Origin: Agrobacterium tumefaciens
GTDB lineage: Bacteria > Pseudomonadota > Alphaproteobacteria > Rhizobiales > Rhizobiaceae
Reading direction: 5' to 3'
Assembly (NCBI RefSeq): GCF_005221385.1
Contig: NZ_CP039905.1
Span: forward strand, 1 to 64,000
DNA length: 64,000 bases
This document shows positions 7,801-17,016 of the stretch, one piece after another. How positions within the stretch are numbered: position 1 is the stretch's first letter; every line of letters starts with the position of its first letter. A program made the position numbers and the translations under genes. Below the pieces are notes generated by a model that had not been told where the DNA came from, searched no databases, and saw nothing but the letters and a program-made list of their open reading frames with translations.

Positions 7801-10159
7801 CCTTGTGACGATGCGGTCCCGAGAGCTCGGGCCGGAGACCTTCATCCCCTATGTACGCCATGTCGACGAGACCACCATCGCGCTCAATTCCCGCGCGCTG
7901 ATGACCGTGCTCGTGCTCGAGGGCGTCTCCTTCGAAACCGCCGATGTTCTGGATCTCAACGGGCTGCACCGCAGCCTCAATACGCTCTATCGCAATATTG
8001 CCGACGAGCGGTTGGCGCTCTGGACGCATGTCATCCGCCGTCGCGACAACGACTATCCTGAAGGGCACTTCACCAATCGTTTTTCCGATAGTCTCAATGC
8101 CAGATACCGCGAGCGGATGGTGCGCGAAGATCTGTTCCGCAACGATCTCTATCTCACCCTTGTCTGGTCTCCGAGCCACAATCCCACCGAAAAGGCAGCC
8201 AATCTCCTTTCCCGTCTGCGCAAAGCGCGCCGATCCGGCATGGAGCTGGACGAAGCGGCGCTCAAGCACCTGCAGGACAAGGTGATTGACGTCGCTGCCG
8301 GGCTGAAGCGCTTCGCCCCTCGTGTTCTGTCTCTCCATGAGCTCGACGGGATCCTGTTCTCCGAGCCGAGCGAGTTTCTTCATCAACTTGTCGGCGGGCG
8401 GCGTGAACCCGTGCCCCTGACGGAGGGGCGGATTTCATCGGCGATCTATTCGGACCGGGTGATCTTCGGCCGCGAGACGGTGGAAATTCGACATGAGGCG
8501 GAAACCCGTTATGCCGGCATGTTCGGCTTCAAAGAATATCCGGCAACGACGCGCAGCGGCATGCTCGATGGCATCCTGACCGCTCCTTTCGAACTTGTCC
8601 TGACGCAGTCCTTTGCCTTCACCTCGAAGGCGGACGCCCGCACGATCATGGGCCGCAAGCAGAACCAGATGGTCAGCGCCGCCGACAAGGCCGCCTCGCA
8701 GATTGAGGAGCTTGGCGAGGCGATGGACGATCTCGAATCCAACCGCTTCGTGATGGGCGAGCATCACCTCGGCCTTGCGGTCTTCGCTCCGACCGTCAAG
8801 GAACTGGCCGACCATATGGCGAAGGCACGCGCGCATCTGACCAGCGGTGGCGCTGTTGTCGCCCGCGAGGATCTGGGGCTTGAGGCCGCCTGGTGGGCGC
8901 AGCTGCCGGGCAATCTCCGCTATCGTGCGCGCTCGGGAGCGATTACCTCCCGCAATTTTGCAGCACTTTCACCCTATCATTCCTATCCGACAGGCCAGAA
9001 GGACGGCAATGAATGGGGCCCGGCGGTTGCCATGCTGAAGACGGCCTCAGGATCGCCGTTCTATTTCAATTTCCATCACAGCGATCTCGGCAACACCTTT
9101 GTCTGCGGCCCATCGGGTGCCGGCAAGACGGTGCTCCTCAACTTCATGCTCTCACAGCTCGAGAAGCATGATCCGCATATGGTGTTCTTCGACAAGGACA
9201 GGGGCGCCGACCTGTTCGTTCGCGCCGCTGGCGGCACCTATCTGCCGCTCAGGAATGGTGTGCCGACCGGCTGCGCACCGCTGAAAGCGCTTGATCTGAC
9301 ACCAGAGAACAGGATATTTCTCGCTCGCTGGATCGGCAAGCTGGCGGGAGCGGCGACACGGGAACTGAATGTCAGCGAGCTGCGCGATATCGCAGCCGCG
9401 GTCGACGGTCTGGCGGACCTTCCCGTCGAGCGCCGCTCCATCGGCGCCCTGCGCACCTTCCTCAACAATACCGATCCAGAAGGCATTGCCTCGCGGCTCC
9501 GGCGCTGGGAAAGGGGAGGGCCGCTCGGCTGGGTCTTCGACAACGATCTGGATGATATCGGGATCGGCGCCAGGTTTATCGGCTATGACATGACCGACTT
9601 CCTCGACAACGAGGAGATCCGCACGCCGCTGATGGGCTATTTGTTCTACCGTGTCGAGCAACTGGTCGATGGCCGCCGGATCATCATCGTTATCGACGAG
9701 TCTTGGCGCGTGCTGGAGGAGGAAGAATTCCTCGCTCTTGCCCAGAACAAGCTGAAAACCTTTCGCAAGCAAAACGGGCTGATGGTGTTTTCCACTCAAA
9801 GCCCGCGTGACGCTATCAAATCACCGATTGCCCATACGATCATCGAACAGTGCCCGACGCAGATTTTTCTGCCCAACCCGCGCGGCGACCGCGCCGACTA
9901 TGTCGACGGTTTCAAGCTGACCGAGCGCGAATTCGAACTGATCTCCCGCGAGCTTTCGCTCGAAAGCCGGCGCTTCATCGTCAAGCAGGGCCACAACAGC
10001 GTGGTGGCCGAACTGAACCTCAATGGCTTCGACGATGAGCTCGCGATCCTGTCGGGTCGGACAGTGAATGTGGAACTGGCGGATGCCATCCGCGCCGAAC
10101 TCGGCGAGGGACACCAGGACTGGTTGACCGTGTTCCAGCAAAGAAGGAGGACATCATGA
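7793..10159 (+). CDS. virB4: VirB4, T4SS assembly ATPase
   Basis: VirB4 is the large ATPase that energises pilus assembly and substrate transfer at the inner membrane. The 788-residue protein has the CagE/TrbE/VirB N-terminal domain and a Walker A (GPSGAGKTVLLNF) near residue 440. It is followed by VFFDKDRGAD, a Walker B with IIIVIDESWRVLEEEEF, and SPRDAIKSPIAHTIIEQ typical of the family. The start at 7793 is a TTG with GGGA upstream; GTG at 7805 or ATG at 7811 are alternatives. The length is normal and the frame intact. virB5 overlaps its stop by four bases. Confidence 0.95.
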   Translation: MPSLVTMRSRELGPETFIPYVRHVDETTIALNSRALMTVLVLEGVSFETADVLDLNGLHRSLNTLYRNIADERLALWTHVIRRRDNDYPEGHFTNRFSDSLNARYRERMVREDLFRNDLYLTLVWSPSHNPTEKAANLLSRLRKARRSGMELDEAALKHLQDKVIDVAAGLKRFAPRVLSLHELDGILFSEPSEFLHQLVGGRREPVPLTEGRISSAIYSDRVIFGRETVEIRHEAETRYAGMFGFKEYPATTRSGMLDGILTAPFELVLTQSFAFTSKADARTIMGRKQNQMVSAADKAASQIEELGEAMDDLESNRFVMGEHHLGLAVFAPTVKELADHMAKARAHLTSGGAVVAREDLGLEAAWWAQLPGNLRYRARSGAITSRNFAALSPYHSYPTGQKDGNEWGPAVAMLKTASGSPFYFNFHHSDLGNTFVCGPSGAGKTVLLNFMLSQLEKHDPHMVFFDKDRGADLFVRAAGGTYLPLRNGVPTGCAPLKALDLTPENRIFLARWIGKLAGAATRELNVSELRDIAAAVDGLADLPVERRSIGALRTFLNNTDPEGIASRLRRWERGGPLGWVFDNDLDDIGIGARFIGYDMTDFLDNEEIRTPLMGYLFYRVEQLVDGRRIIIVIDESWRVLEEEEFLALAQNKLKTFRKQNGLMVFSTQSPRDAIKSPIAHTIIEQCPTQIFLPNPRGDRADYVDGFKLTEREFELISRELSLESRRFIVKQGHNSVVAELNLNGFDDELAILSGRTVNVELADAIRAELGEGHQDWLTVFQQRRRTS

Positions 10160-10857
10160 TCCGTAACGGCAGGACAGGGCTCTTGCTGGCAACCGTCACG
10201 CTGCTGGCGTCGGTCGGTCTAGTGAATGCTCAGGGCATTCCCGTTACCGACCAGGCGGCGATCGCCAAACAGATCGAGAGTATCGCCCAGCTCAAGTCCC
10301 AGCTTGATGCGCTGAACCAGCAGCTACAGCAGGCGCAGCAGCTCTATGGCTCGCTGAACAAAATCACCAACATGGCCGATGTCGCCAGCCTGCTCAACGA
10401 TTCCTCGATCCGCAAGGCGCTCCCGCAAAACTTCAATGCCATCGAAAGCTTGTTCAAGGGCTCGGCAAGCGGCGTCTTCGGCGACTCGGCCTCGAAATTT
10501 CTCGAGGGCAATTCCACTTACCGTACCAACGCGAACGATTTCTACGCGCAGGAACTCTCACGCGTCCAGAACAGGAACGCCGGACAATTAAGTCTCGGCC
10601 AGCAGATTTATGATGCCGCCACCAAGCGGATCGACGGCATCGATGAGCTTCGGCAGAAAATCTCTAGTGCCGCCGACGCCAAGGACATCGCCGATCTGCA
10701 GGCGCGCTTGCAGGCCGAAACCGCCTTTCTGCAAACCGATGTCCTTCGCATGCAGGGCCTGCAGATGGTCCAGCAGGCGCAGGTGCAGGTCGATGACCAG
10801 CGAAAGGCCGAGGACTGGCGCCAGCGTATGGACACCATGGGAGCAGCCCTCAAATGA
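10156..10857 (+). CDS. virB5: VirB5, minor pilin/pilus-tip protein
   Basis: The 233-residue protein begins with a signal peptide ending about residue 25 (VNAQ) and then a strongly helical, Gln-rich region (SQLDALNQQLQQAQQLYGSL) typical of VirB5/TraC, a minor pilus component at the tip. The rest is helical with Gln and Ala (LQTDVLRMQGLQMVQQAQ). It overlaps virB4 upstream and the EexN-like gene downstream by four bases each, so it is in the middle of a coupled operon. Confidence 0.88.
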   Translation: MIRNGRTGLLLATVTLLASVGLVNAQGIPVTDQAAIAKQIESIAQLKSQLDALNQQLQQAQQLYGSLNKITNMADVASLLNDSSIRKALPQNFNAIESLFKGSASGVFGDSASKFLEGNSTYRTNANDFYAQELSRVQNRNAGQLSLGQQIYDAATKRIDGIDELRQKISSAADAKDIADLQARLQAETAFLQTDVLRMQGLQMVQQAQVQVDDQRKAEDWRQRMDTMGAALK

Positions 10858-11084
10858 GATGGTTGGTTTCCGGTTTGATGATGCTTCTCCTGTCGGCCTG
10901 TTCCTCTGAGGAGAGGATATACACCGTCGATGAACTGGTCACCGACGCGGCCCTTCTGACGAAAATCATCGGGGAATGCCGAAACAATCCCGGTGAACTT
11001 AGCGACACCGCCAATTGCCGTAATGCCGAAGCCTCCGACGGCAAGCTCCGCCTCGAACGCATGCGCAAGTCGCTCGGAGGCTGA
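10854..11084 (+). CDS. eexN: EexN-family entry-exclusion lipoprotein
   Basis: The 76-residue protein is a predicted lipoprotein: signal peptide MRWLVSGLMMLLLSAC with lipobox LLSAC. It continues with the EexN pattern YTVDELVTDAALLTKIIGECRNNPGEL and DTANCRNA. EexN proteins in VirB-type conjugation operons reduce uptake of the same or a related plasmid by a cell that already carries it. The location between virB5 and virB6 is the usual place. It overlaps virB5 by four bases. Confidence 0.8.
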   Translation: MRWLVSGLMMLLLSACSSEERIYTVDELVTDAALLTKIIGECRNNPGELSDTANCRNAEASDGKLRLERMRKSLGG

Positions 11085-11087
11085 CCG

Positions 11088-12020
11088 ATGTATCAGGTAT
11101 TCAGTTTCGTCGACGGGCAGTTCAAGGCGCCACTCGAAAACTTCATTTCCACCGGCACCTCGAACATCGCCAACTGGGTCAGCGGCCCGCTCACGGCGGC
11201 ACTAACACTGTATGTTGTGCTCTACGGTTATCTCGTGCTGCGTGGCTCGGTGCAGGAACCGATCCTGGAATTCGCCTTCCGGGCCATAAAACTTGCCATC
11301 ATCGTCATGCTGGTGAGGAACGCCAGCGACTACCAGACCTACGTCACCAACATCTTTTTCGACACCCTGCCGAAGGAGATCGCCGAGGCACTGAACTCCG
11401 GGACGTCCCCGAGCGCATCGACTTTCGACAGCCTGCTGGATAAGGGCCAGAAGTGCGCTTATGAGATCTGGTCCCGCGCCTCCTGGCCGGTAGACATTGT
11501 CACCGGCGTTGGCGGTATGCTGGTGATCGGCGCAAGCTTTCTCGTCGCGGCCATCGGCTATATCGTCTCGCTTTATGCCCGTCTGGCGCTCGCCATCGTT
11601 CTGGCGATCGGGCCGATCTTCATCGCACTCGCCATGTTCCAGTCGACGCGCCGGTTTACCGAATCCTGGATTGGTCAGCTGGTGAACTTCGTCATTCTGC
11701 AGGTGCTGGTCGTTGCCATCGGCTCGCTGCTGATCACCTGTATCGACACGACCTTCACCGCGATCGAAGGGTACAGCGATGTGTTGATGCGTCCGATCGC
11801 GCTCTGCGCCATCTGCATCGCCGCTCTCTATGTCTTCTATCAATTGCCCGGCATCGCTTCGGCGCTCGCCGCCGGCGGGGCATCGTTGACCTATGGCTAT
11901 GGCGCGGCCCGGGACGCGCATGAAAGCACACTCGCCTGGGCTACCTCGCACACGGTGAGGGCAGTTGGCCGCGGAACACGCGCTGTCGGCCGCCGACTGA
12001 CACCAAACCGGGCGGAATGA
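11088..12020 (+). CDS. virB6: VirB6, polytopic inner-membrane channel component
   Basis: VirB6 is the multi-spanning inner-membrane protein of the secretion channel. The 310-residue product has about six hydrophobic stretches, including AALTLYVVLYGYLVLRG, MLVIGASFLVAAIGYIVSL and LALAIVLAIGPIFIALAMF. The family motif around IGPIFIALAMFQSTRRFTESWIGQL is clear. The C-terminal tail is basic and cytoplasmic. The gene starts three bases after the EexN gene and is intact. Confidence 0.9.
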   Translation: MYQVFSFVDGQFKAPLENFISTGTSNIANWVSGPLTAALTLYVVLYGYLVLRGSVQEPILEFAFRAIKLAIIVMLVRNASDYQTYVTNIFFDTLPKEIAEALNSGTSPSASTFDSLLDKGQKCAYEIWSRASWPVDIVTGVGGMLVIGASFLVAAIGYIVSLYARLALAIVLAIGPIFIALAMFQSTRRFTESWIGQLVNFVILQVLVVAIGSLLITCIDTTFTAIEGYSDVLMRPIALCAICIAALYVFYQLPGIASALAAGGASLTYGYGAARDAHESTLAWATSHTVRAVGRGTRAVGRRLTPNRAE

Positions 12021-12059
12021 CCGCCTCGATATCAAGGACATTGGACAGGTTATTTTTAG

Positions 12060-12341
12060 ATGATCCGTATTCTCTTGCTGCTTTCGCTGAGCGCCAGCCT
12101 CTCCGGTTGCGCCTCGATCTCCAACCCGCTGCCCAAATGTGACGGCTATTCCCGGCGTCCGCTGAACCGCTCTATGTGGCAGTGGGAGGATAAGGGGAAG
12201 CTGCAGAAGCCTGGCGCTGAGAACGCTCATAACCAGGTGAGCCGCGCGGCCCCTTTCGCGGAAGAGCCGGCCTCGGTAACGCCGGCTGCGTTTGCGCAGT
12301 TCGATGTCGCAGGCTCATACCGTCCGTGTGAGGGCAACTGA
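12060..12341 (+). CDS. virB7: VirB7-like outer-membrane lipoprotein
   Basis: This 93-residue lipoprotein has a signal peptide and lipobox (SLSGCAS) followed by a short Pro-rich mature region. In this position VirB7 anchors VirB9 in the outer-membrane core complex. Beyond size, lipobox and location there is little conserved sequence, so the name rests mainly on context. It lies between virB6 and virB8 and ends one base before the virB8 ATG. Confidence 0.65.
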   Translation: MIRILLLLSLSASLSGCASISNPLPKCDGYSRRPLNRSMWQWEDKGKLQKPGAENAHNQVSRAAPFAEEPASVTPAAFAQFDVAGSYRPCEGN

Positions 12342-12342
12342 G

Positions 12343-13014
12343 ATGGTGAACACCGACAGCCTCAAGAGCTATTTCGACACGGCGCGCCGTTTCGATCAGG
12401 ATCGGCTCATCCAGGTCGAGCGCTCGGCCCGCATCGCCTGGTTCGTTGCGATCTCGGCCAGCGTCCTTGCCGTCGTCTCTGTCTTCGCGATCGCCGGCCT
12501 CACGCCTCTAAAGACGGTCGAGCCGTTCGTCGTGCGGGTCGACAATTCGACGGGGATCGTTGACGTGGTGTCAGCACTAACCTCCACCGCCGGCACCTAT
12601 GACGAAGCCGTCACGAAATTTTTTGCGGCCAGATATGTGCGCGCCCGCGAAGGCTATGTCTGGAGCGAGGGGGAGGAGAACTTTCGGACGGTGGCGCTCC
12701 TGTCGACACAGCCAGAGCAGTCCCGCTTTGCCGCGGCCTATCGCGGCAGCAATCCGGACTCGCCGCAGAATACCTACGGCCGGAACGCGACCTCGCGGAT
12801 CAACATCGTTTCGATCTCCCTGATCAACGCCAATGTGGCATCAGTCCGATACATGCGCACCGTCACCCGTGGCGACGACGTTCGCACCACGCATTGGGTG
12901 GCGACGCTCACCTTCTCCTACGTCAACGCTCCGATGTCTTCCACCGACCGGCTGGTCAATCCCCTGGGCTTCGTCGTCAGCGAGTATCGCGCCGATCCGG
13001 AGGCCATCAATTGA
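12343..13014 (+). CDS. virB8: VirB8, inner-membrane scaffold of the T4SS
   Basis: VirB8 is a bitopic assembly factor. The 223-residue product has a cytoplasmic N-terminus (TARRFDQDRLIQVE), one transmembrane helix (about residues 27-48, IAWFVAISASVLAVVSVFAI) and a periplasmic NTF2-like domain (VEPFVVRVDNSTGIVDVV, AKYVRAREGY-like region, SRINIVSISL). I start it at the ATG at 12343; an open frame upstream adds 17 residues but overlaps virB7. Its TGA overlaps the TTG start of virB9. Confidence 0.92.
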   Translation: MVNTDSLKSYFDTARRFDQDRLIQVERSARIAWFVAISASVLAVVSVFAIAGLTPLKTVEPFVVRVDNSTGIVDVVSALTSTAGTYDEAVTKFFAARYVRAREGYVWSEGEENFRTVALLSTQPEQSRFAAAYRGSNPDSPQNTYGRNATSRINIVSISLINANVASVRYMRTVTRGDDVRTTHWVATLTFSYVNAPMSSTDRLVNPLGFVVSEYRADPEAIN

Positions 13015-13868
13015 TACAGAGATTTTTACCTGTTCTTTTCCTGATCGCCGGCTTTTCCTTGCCGGCATCAGCTCTGGAGATCCCGCGCGGGGCGTCGCAG
13101 GACAGCCGAGTCCGGTTTGTCGACTACCAGCCCTATAACATCACCCGGGTTGTTGGGACGCTGCGTTCATCGGTGCAGGTCGAGTTCGCCGCCGACGAGG
13201 AAATCGCGCATGTGGCGCTCGGCAACAGCGTCGCATGGGAGGTGGCCCCGGCCGGCAACATCCTTTTTCTTAAACCCCGGGAAAACCAGCCCGTCACCAA
13301 CATCTCCGTCGTGACGACCAGACGGGACGGTTCGACGCGCAGCTACCAGATGGAGTTGACGGTCAGGGACGGCAGTGTCGAAGCCGGGCAGAACACCTAT
13401 TTTTATGTAAAATACCGCTATCCGGCCGATGAAGCGGAGCGCCGGAGAGAGGTCGCAGCCGCTCGCGCCCTGGCGGCGCAGGCCGGCGAGGCCGATCGTG
13501 TTCTCTCTCTTCACGAGGCCTATGGACCGCGCAACTGGCGGTATTCCGCTCAAGGTTCGCAAGCGCTCGAACCGCAGGCCGTCTACGACAACGGCAAGGT
13601 CACGACCTTCGCCTTTACCGGCAATCAGGAAATGCCGGCGATCTATATGGAGAATTCGGACGGCAGCGAAAGCCTGGTTCCAAAATCCGTCGACGGCAAT
13701 CTGGTGCTGGTCCATGCGATCAGCCGCAAGTTCATCCTGCGCCGCGGCGGCGATGTCCTGTGCGTCTTCAACGAGGCCTACGATCGCGTCGGCATTAATC
13801 CCGAGACGAATACGACGTCACCGTCGGTTGAGCGCGTCGTCAAGGCCGCCCCCGGCACGACGCAATAG
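13011..13868 (+). CDS. virB9: VirB9, outer-membrane core complex protein
   Basis: VirB9 forms part of the outer-membrane ring with VirB7 and VirB10. I take the TTG at 13011, which overlaps the virB8 stop and has GGAGG seven bases upstream. It gives a proper signal peptide (FLPVLFLIAGFSLPASA) and a 285-residue product. The domains follow the family: YQPYNITRVVGTL, GNSVAWEVAPAGNILFLKP, YFYVKYRYPAD and the C-terminal PAIYMENSDGSESLVPKSV with RKFILRRGGDVLCVFN. The frame is open further upstream but only through virB8. Confidence 0.93.
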   Translation: MIQRFLPVLFLIAGFSLPASALEIPRGASQDSRVRFVDYQPYNITRVVGTLRSSVQVEFAADEEIAHVALGNSVAWEVAPAGNILFLKPRENQPVTNISVVTTRRDGSTRSYQMELTVRDGSVEAGQNTYFYVKYRYPADEAERRREVAAARALAAQAGEADRVLSLHEAYGPRNWRYSAQGSQALEPQAVYDNGKVTTFAFTGNQEMPAIYMENSDGSESLVPKSVDGNLVLVHAISRKFILRRGGDVLCVFNEAYDRVGINPETNTTSPSVERVVKAAPGTTQ

Positions 13869-13876
13869 GAGGTGTC

Positions 13877-15052
13877 ATGGCCGACGAAGAAACCACCCCG
13901 ATCCCCGGCGAGCGCGCCGAAACATCGACCAGCCGGCGGATCGACAACAACCCCGTTCTCAAACGGGGCGCCGTCGCCGTCGCGATCGTTGCCTTTGTTA
14001 CCTTTGCCCTCTGGTCGATGGGTGGGAAGAACAAACCGACGGACGGCGTGCAGCCGGAGCGCGTGGTCATCCGTCAGACGTCGGATTTCGAGCCGGCTAA
14101 GGAGCTGGTCCAGCCCGTGACCACCCCAACTGAGGTTCAACTCCCGGCGCCCGTCGTTACCGAGCAGGCGCCCACCGGTGACGATAAGTTGCTCGACGCA
14201 GCGCGCCGCGCTCCTGTTATGGCGTATGGCGCCGAGAAAACGCCGACCGCCAGGCGCCAGCAGGACGATGCGAACACCAACGCCGCCTCGAACTATGTTC
14301 CGCTCGCAAACACCCCGGGCAGCTTTACGGGGCAGGGGGAAAACGAGGATCAGCGCTTCAATCGTATGCTGACCCCGACGCAGTTGCAGGGATCGCGTGC
14401 CGGCACACTCGGCAACCGGGATTTCATCATCGCGATGGGAACCTCCATCCCTTGCGTGCTCGAGACGGCGCTTTCTTCCGATCAGCCGGGATTCACCAGC
14501 TGCGTCATCAATCGCGATGTCCTGTCGGACAACGGCCGCGTCGTGCTGATGGAGAAGGGCACGCAGGTCGTCGGCGAATATCGTGGCGGACTGCGCCGGG
14601 GCCAGAAGAGGCTTTTTGTCCTCTGGAACCGTGCGAAGACCCCGAAGGGCGTGATCATCACGCTGGCGTCGCCGGCCACCGATGCCCTGGGTCGCGCAGG
14701 CATGGACGGCTATGTCGATACGCATTGGTGGGAACGGTTCGGCAGCGCCATCCTGCTATCGCTCGTTGGCGATGTGACATCCCATGCCAACAGCCAGTTA
14801 CGCGATAGCGACGTCGATGCACAGAACACCACCAGCGCCGGTCAGCAGGCCGCGGCGATTGCCGTTGAACAATCGATCAACATTCCGCCGACCTTGATGA
14901 AACATCAGGGAGGACTGGTCTCGATCTTCGTGGCGCGCGATCTCGATTTTTCCAGCGTCTACCGGCTGCGCGTGACCGAACCGCGCAACCGCGTCTATGA
15001 CCGCGCCGTTCTCGGCGACTTTGCCCCGGACTCCAAGCTTGTAACGAAGTAG
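13877..15052 (+). CDS. virB10: VirB10, energy-sensing scaffold of the T4SS
   Basis: VirB10 spans both membranes and transmits ATP-driven changes to the outer-membrane pore. The 391-residue protein has a short cytoplasmic N-terminus, a transmembrane helix (about residues 35-51, AVAVAIVAFVTFALWSM) and a variable linker. Its C-terminal TrbI domain carries GTSIPCVLETALSSDQPGFTSC, GTQVVGEYRGGLRRGQKRLF and DGYVDTHWWERFGSA, all diagnostic. AGGAGG is placed well before the ATG. It lies nine bases after virB9 and ahead of virB11. Confidence 0.95.
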   Translation: MADEETTPIPGERAETSTSRRIDNNPVLKRGAVAVAIVAFVTFALWSMGGKNKPTDGVQPERVVIRQTSDFEPAKELVQPVTTPTEVQLPAPVVTEQAPTGDDKLLDAARRAPVMAYGAEKTPTARRQQDDANTNAASNYVPLANTPGSFTGQGENEDQRFNRMLTPTQLQGSRAGTLGNRDFIIAMGTSIPCVLETALSSDQPGFTSCVINRDVLSDNGRVVLMEKGTQVVGEYRGGLRRGQKRLFVLWNRAKTPKGVIITLASPATDALGRAGMDGYVDTHWWERFGSAILLSLVGDVTSHANSQLRDSDVDAQNTTSAGQQAAAIAVEQSINIPPTLMKHQGGLVSIFVARDLDFSSVYRLRVTEPRNRVYDRAVLGDFAPDSKLVTK

Positions 15053-15060
15053 GTGTTGCG

Positions 15061-16107
15061 ATGACTGAAGCCACAGATTCCGGTGTCGTGCGTGAACTGC
15101 TCCTGCCGCTCTCGCCGTTCCTTCGCGACAAGGCGCTGTATGAAGTCATCGTCAACAGGCCCGGCAAGGTCGTGACCGAAGGAGCGAACGGATGGCAGAT
15201 CCACGATATACCGGAACTTGCCTATGACCGGCTGATGCGTCTCGCTCGCGCGGTGGCGAGCTACTCCAATCAATCGATCGACGAAACGCGCCCGATCCTG
15301 TCGGCGACCCTTCCCGACGACGAGCGAATCCAGATCGTGATCCCGCCTGCGACGACGAGGGGAACCGTCAGCGTCACCATTCGCAAACCGTCCTCGGTGT
15401 CGCTCGGCCTTGACGATCTTGACCAGAGTGGACTGTTTGCCGATGTGGTCCGCACGCAGGAGAATAGCGGGCAACCGGACCAACGATTGTCGGAACTCTA
15501 TCGTGCCGGCGCACACAGGCAGTTTCTTCGCGAAGCGGTGCTGGCGCGGAAAAACATCATCATTTCCGGGGCCACGGGATCGGGCAAGACGACGCTATCC
15601 AAGGCGTTGATCCAGTATATCCCGGATACCGAACGGATCATTTCCATTGAGGATACGCCCGAACTGGTCATCCCGCAGCCCAACCACGTCCGTCTCTTCT
15701 ATTCGAAGGGCGGCCAGGGGACCGCGAAGATCGGGGCTAGGGAGCTACTCGAATCCTGCCTGCGTATGCGTCCGGACCGGATATTGTTGCAGGAGCTCAG
15801 AGATGGCACGGCCTTTTACTATATCCGCAATGTGAATTCCGGCCATCCAGGATCGATTACGACGGTTCACGCCGATTCCGCACGCCTTGCCTTCGAGCAA
15901 CTGACCCTGCTGGTGAAGGAGTCGGAAGGTGGTGGCGATCTCGAACGGCACGACATACGCGAAATGCTGACGATCGCGATCGATATCATCGTCCAATGCA
16001 AACGGATCGATGGACGGTTTCGGGTGACCGAGATTTACTATCGTGATGCAGTCGCCGTACCTGCGAACGAACGAGACGGGCAGGCACGAAATTATCGGAC
16101 AGCCTAA
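15061..16107 (+). CDS. virB11: VirB11, hexameric traffic ATPase
   Basis: VirB11 is the cytoplasmic AAA+-like ATPase at the base of the channel. The 348-residue product contains Walker A (GATGSGKTT at residues 170-178), an Asp box (ISIEDTPELVIPQPNHVRLF), Walker B with LRMRPDRILLQELRDGTAFYY, and the His box NSGHPGSITTVHADSARLAF. Length is normal. It is the last gene of the virB operon, and its stop overlaps by four bases the stop of the convergent regulator on the other strand. Confidence 0.95.
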   Translation: MTEATDSGVVRELLLPLSPFLRDKALYEVIVNRPGKVVTEGANGWQIHDIPELAYDRLMRLARAVASYSNQSIDETRPILSATLPDDERIQIVIPPATTRGTVSVTIRKPSSVSLGLDDLDQSGLFADVVRTQENSGQPDQRLSELYRAGAHRQFLREAVLARKNIIISGATGSGKTTLSKALIQYIPDTERIISIEDTPELVIPQPNHVRLFYSKGGQGTAKIGARELLESCLRMRPDRILLQELRDGTAFYYIRNVNSGHPGSITTVHADSARLAFEQLTLLVKESEGGGDLERHDIREMLTIAIDIIVQCKRIDGRFRVTEIYYRDAVAVPANERDGQARNYRTA

Positions 16108-16583
16108 GGTCGAATGCGGTCGAAAATGGACGCGCTGACCCTGAACTGGCGCGCCTTGCCTCGCCCCCACGCGTTCCTCCCCATCGACTCGATCAGACAG
16201 CCTTTTTCGACCAGCTTGTCCATGATGTCGCCGACGGCGCTGCGAGCCAGACCGCTCGCCTCGACGAGAGACGTCAAGGTGATTGGTTTGTCCTGACCTA
16301 TCAGTTCAATAATATAGACCAGCATGCCGAGCTGCTTGAGCTTGGCCGCAGGTGTCTCATCGGCAAGCGGAGTCTTCAGTATGTCGCCGAGCGCGGCAAC
16401 GAACGTCGCCTGAGCCAGCCAATGATCCAGAGCCTTGTGCGCATCGCTCGCGTAGGTCTGGTGGATTTCGTGTCGCCCGCGCGCGCGACGTTGAGGCGCT
16501 CTCGCAACATCCTTCTCTCTGTCCGAATTGCCCAATGCGTTTCCAACTTCATGCGGCGGAACGGTTCGCCCCCGTTCGCGCAC
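16104..16583 (-). CDS. Second winged-helix regulator, paralogue of the RctA-like protein
   Basis: This protein is clearly related to the 5502-5885 regulator. Both carry an L-x-D-E-T-P-x-A-x-L-K core, a helix-turn-helix (LTSLVEASGLARSAVGDIMDKL here) and the wing GRGKARQF. The frame is open to 159 residues, but homology begins at about residue 35 (HEIHQTYASDAHK), so the first 30 or so residues may not be translated. I see no strong ribosome-binding site to settle the start. It converges on virB11 and so brackets the transfer operon. The likely role is repression of transfer genes or of the divergent ParB block; this is inference. Confidence 0.65.
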   Translation of the reverse strand: MRERGRTVPPHEVGNALGNSDREKDVARAPQRRARGRHEIHQTYASDAHKALDHWLAQATFVAALGDILKTPLADETPAAKLKQLGMLVYIIELIGQDKPITLTSLVEASGLARSAVGDIMDKLVEKGCLIESMGRNAWGRGKARQFRVSASIFDRIRP

Positions 16584-17016
16584 TCAATGACCCCAGCCGC
16601 GGGGAGTTCGAAACTGTGTATCCACAGCCCTGTAGCCTTTAGTTCGAGAACCTGGACATACGCCACAGGCTCCCCGACGCAAAAGGTCAAGGAGGGGGCC
16701 TTTTGGGCAGGCCCAACCATTGGATACAGGGGTTTCGACGCCCCAAAGCAGCGCGTACTGCTTCCCGGCCAGCTTAGGACATCTCGACGAATTTTTATGC
16801 GACACCTTGGCCTTCAAACCTCATATCCGGCGACGTGTATGGCCGGGAGCAGGCGGCATCGCACCGTGGCGAGAGTTGTGGCGGAGGAGCGTGGCGGGCG
16901 GCCGGTTGGAAACGGTGGCGAGCGGATGTGGCTGGAGGAAGAGGGGGGAAGGGGTGTTCGCGGTGGGTTGAGGTTGTCGGAGAGAGCCTCCGGCCAGCCC
17001 GCCACGGAGAAACGAC
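16584..17016. other. Intergenic stretch between the regulator and the large ParB gene
   Basis: No gene is supported in these 433 bases. The part nearest the ParB gene is purine- and G-rich (runs such as GGAGGAAGAGGGGGGAAGGG at about 16940). Promoters for the two divergent genes must lie here, but I could not pick convincing -35/-10 boxes. No TGCGCCCT-type oriT nick sequence is present. Confidence 0.4.

Noticed and set aside
16584..17016. A possible second oriT in the gap before the large ParB gene
   Set aside because: No TGCGCCCT-like nick sequence or nearby hairpin was found; the oriT between traC and traA has both.
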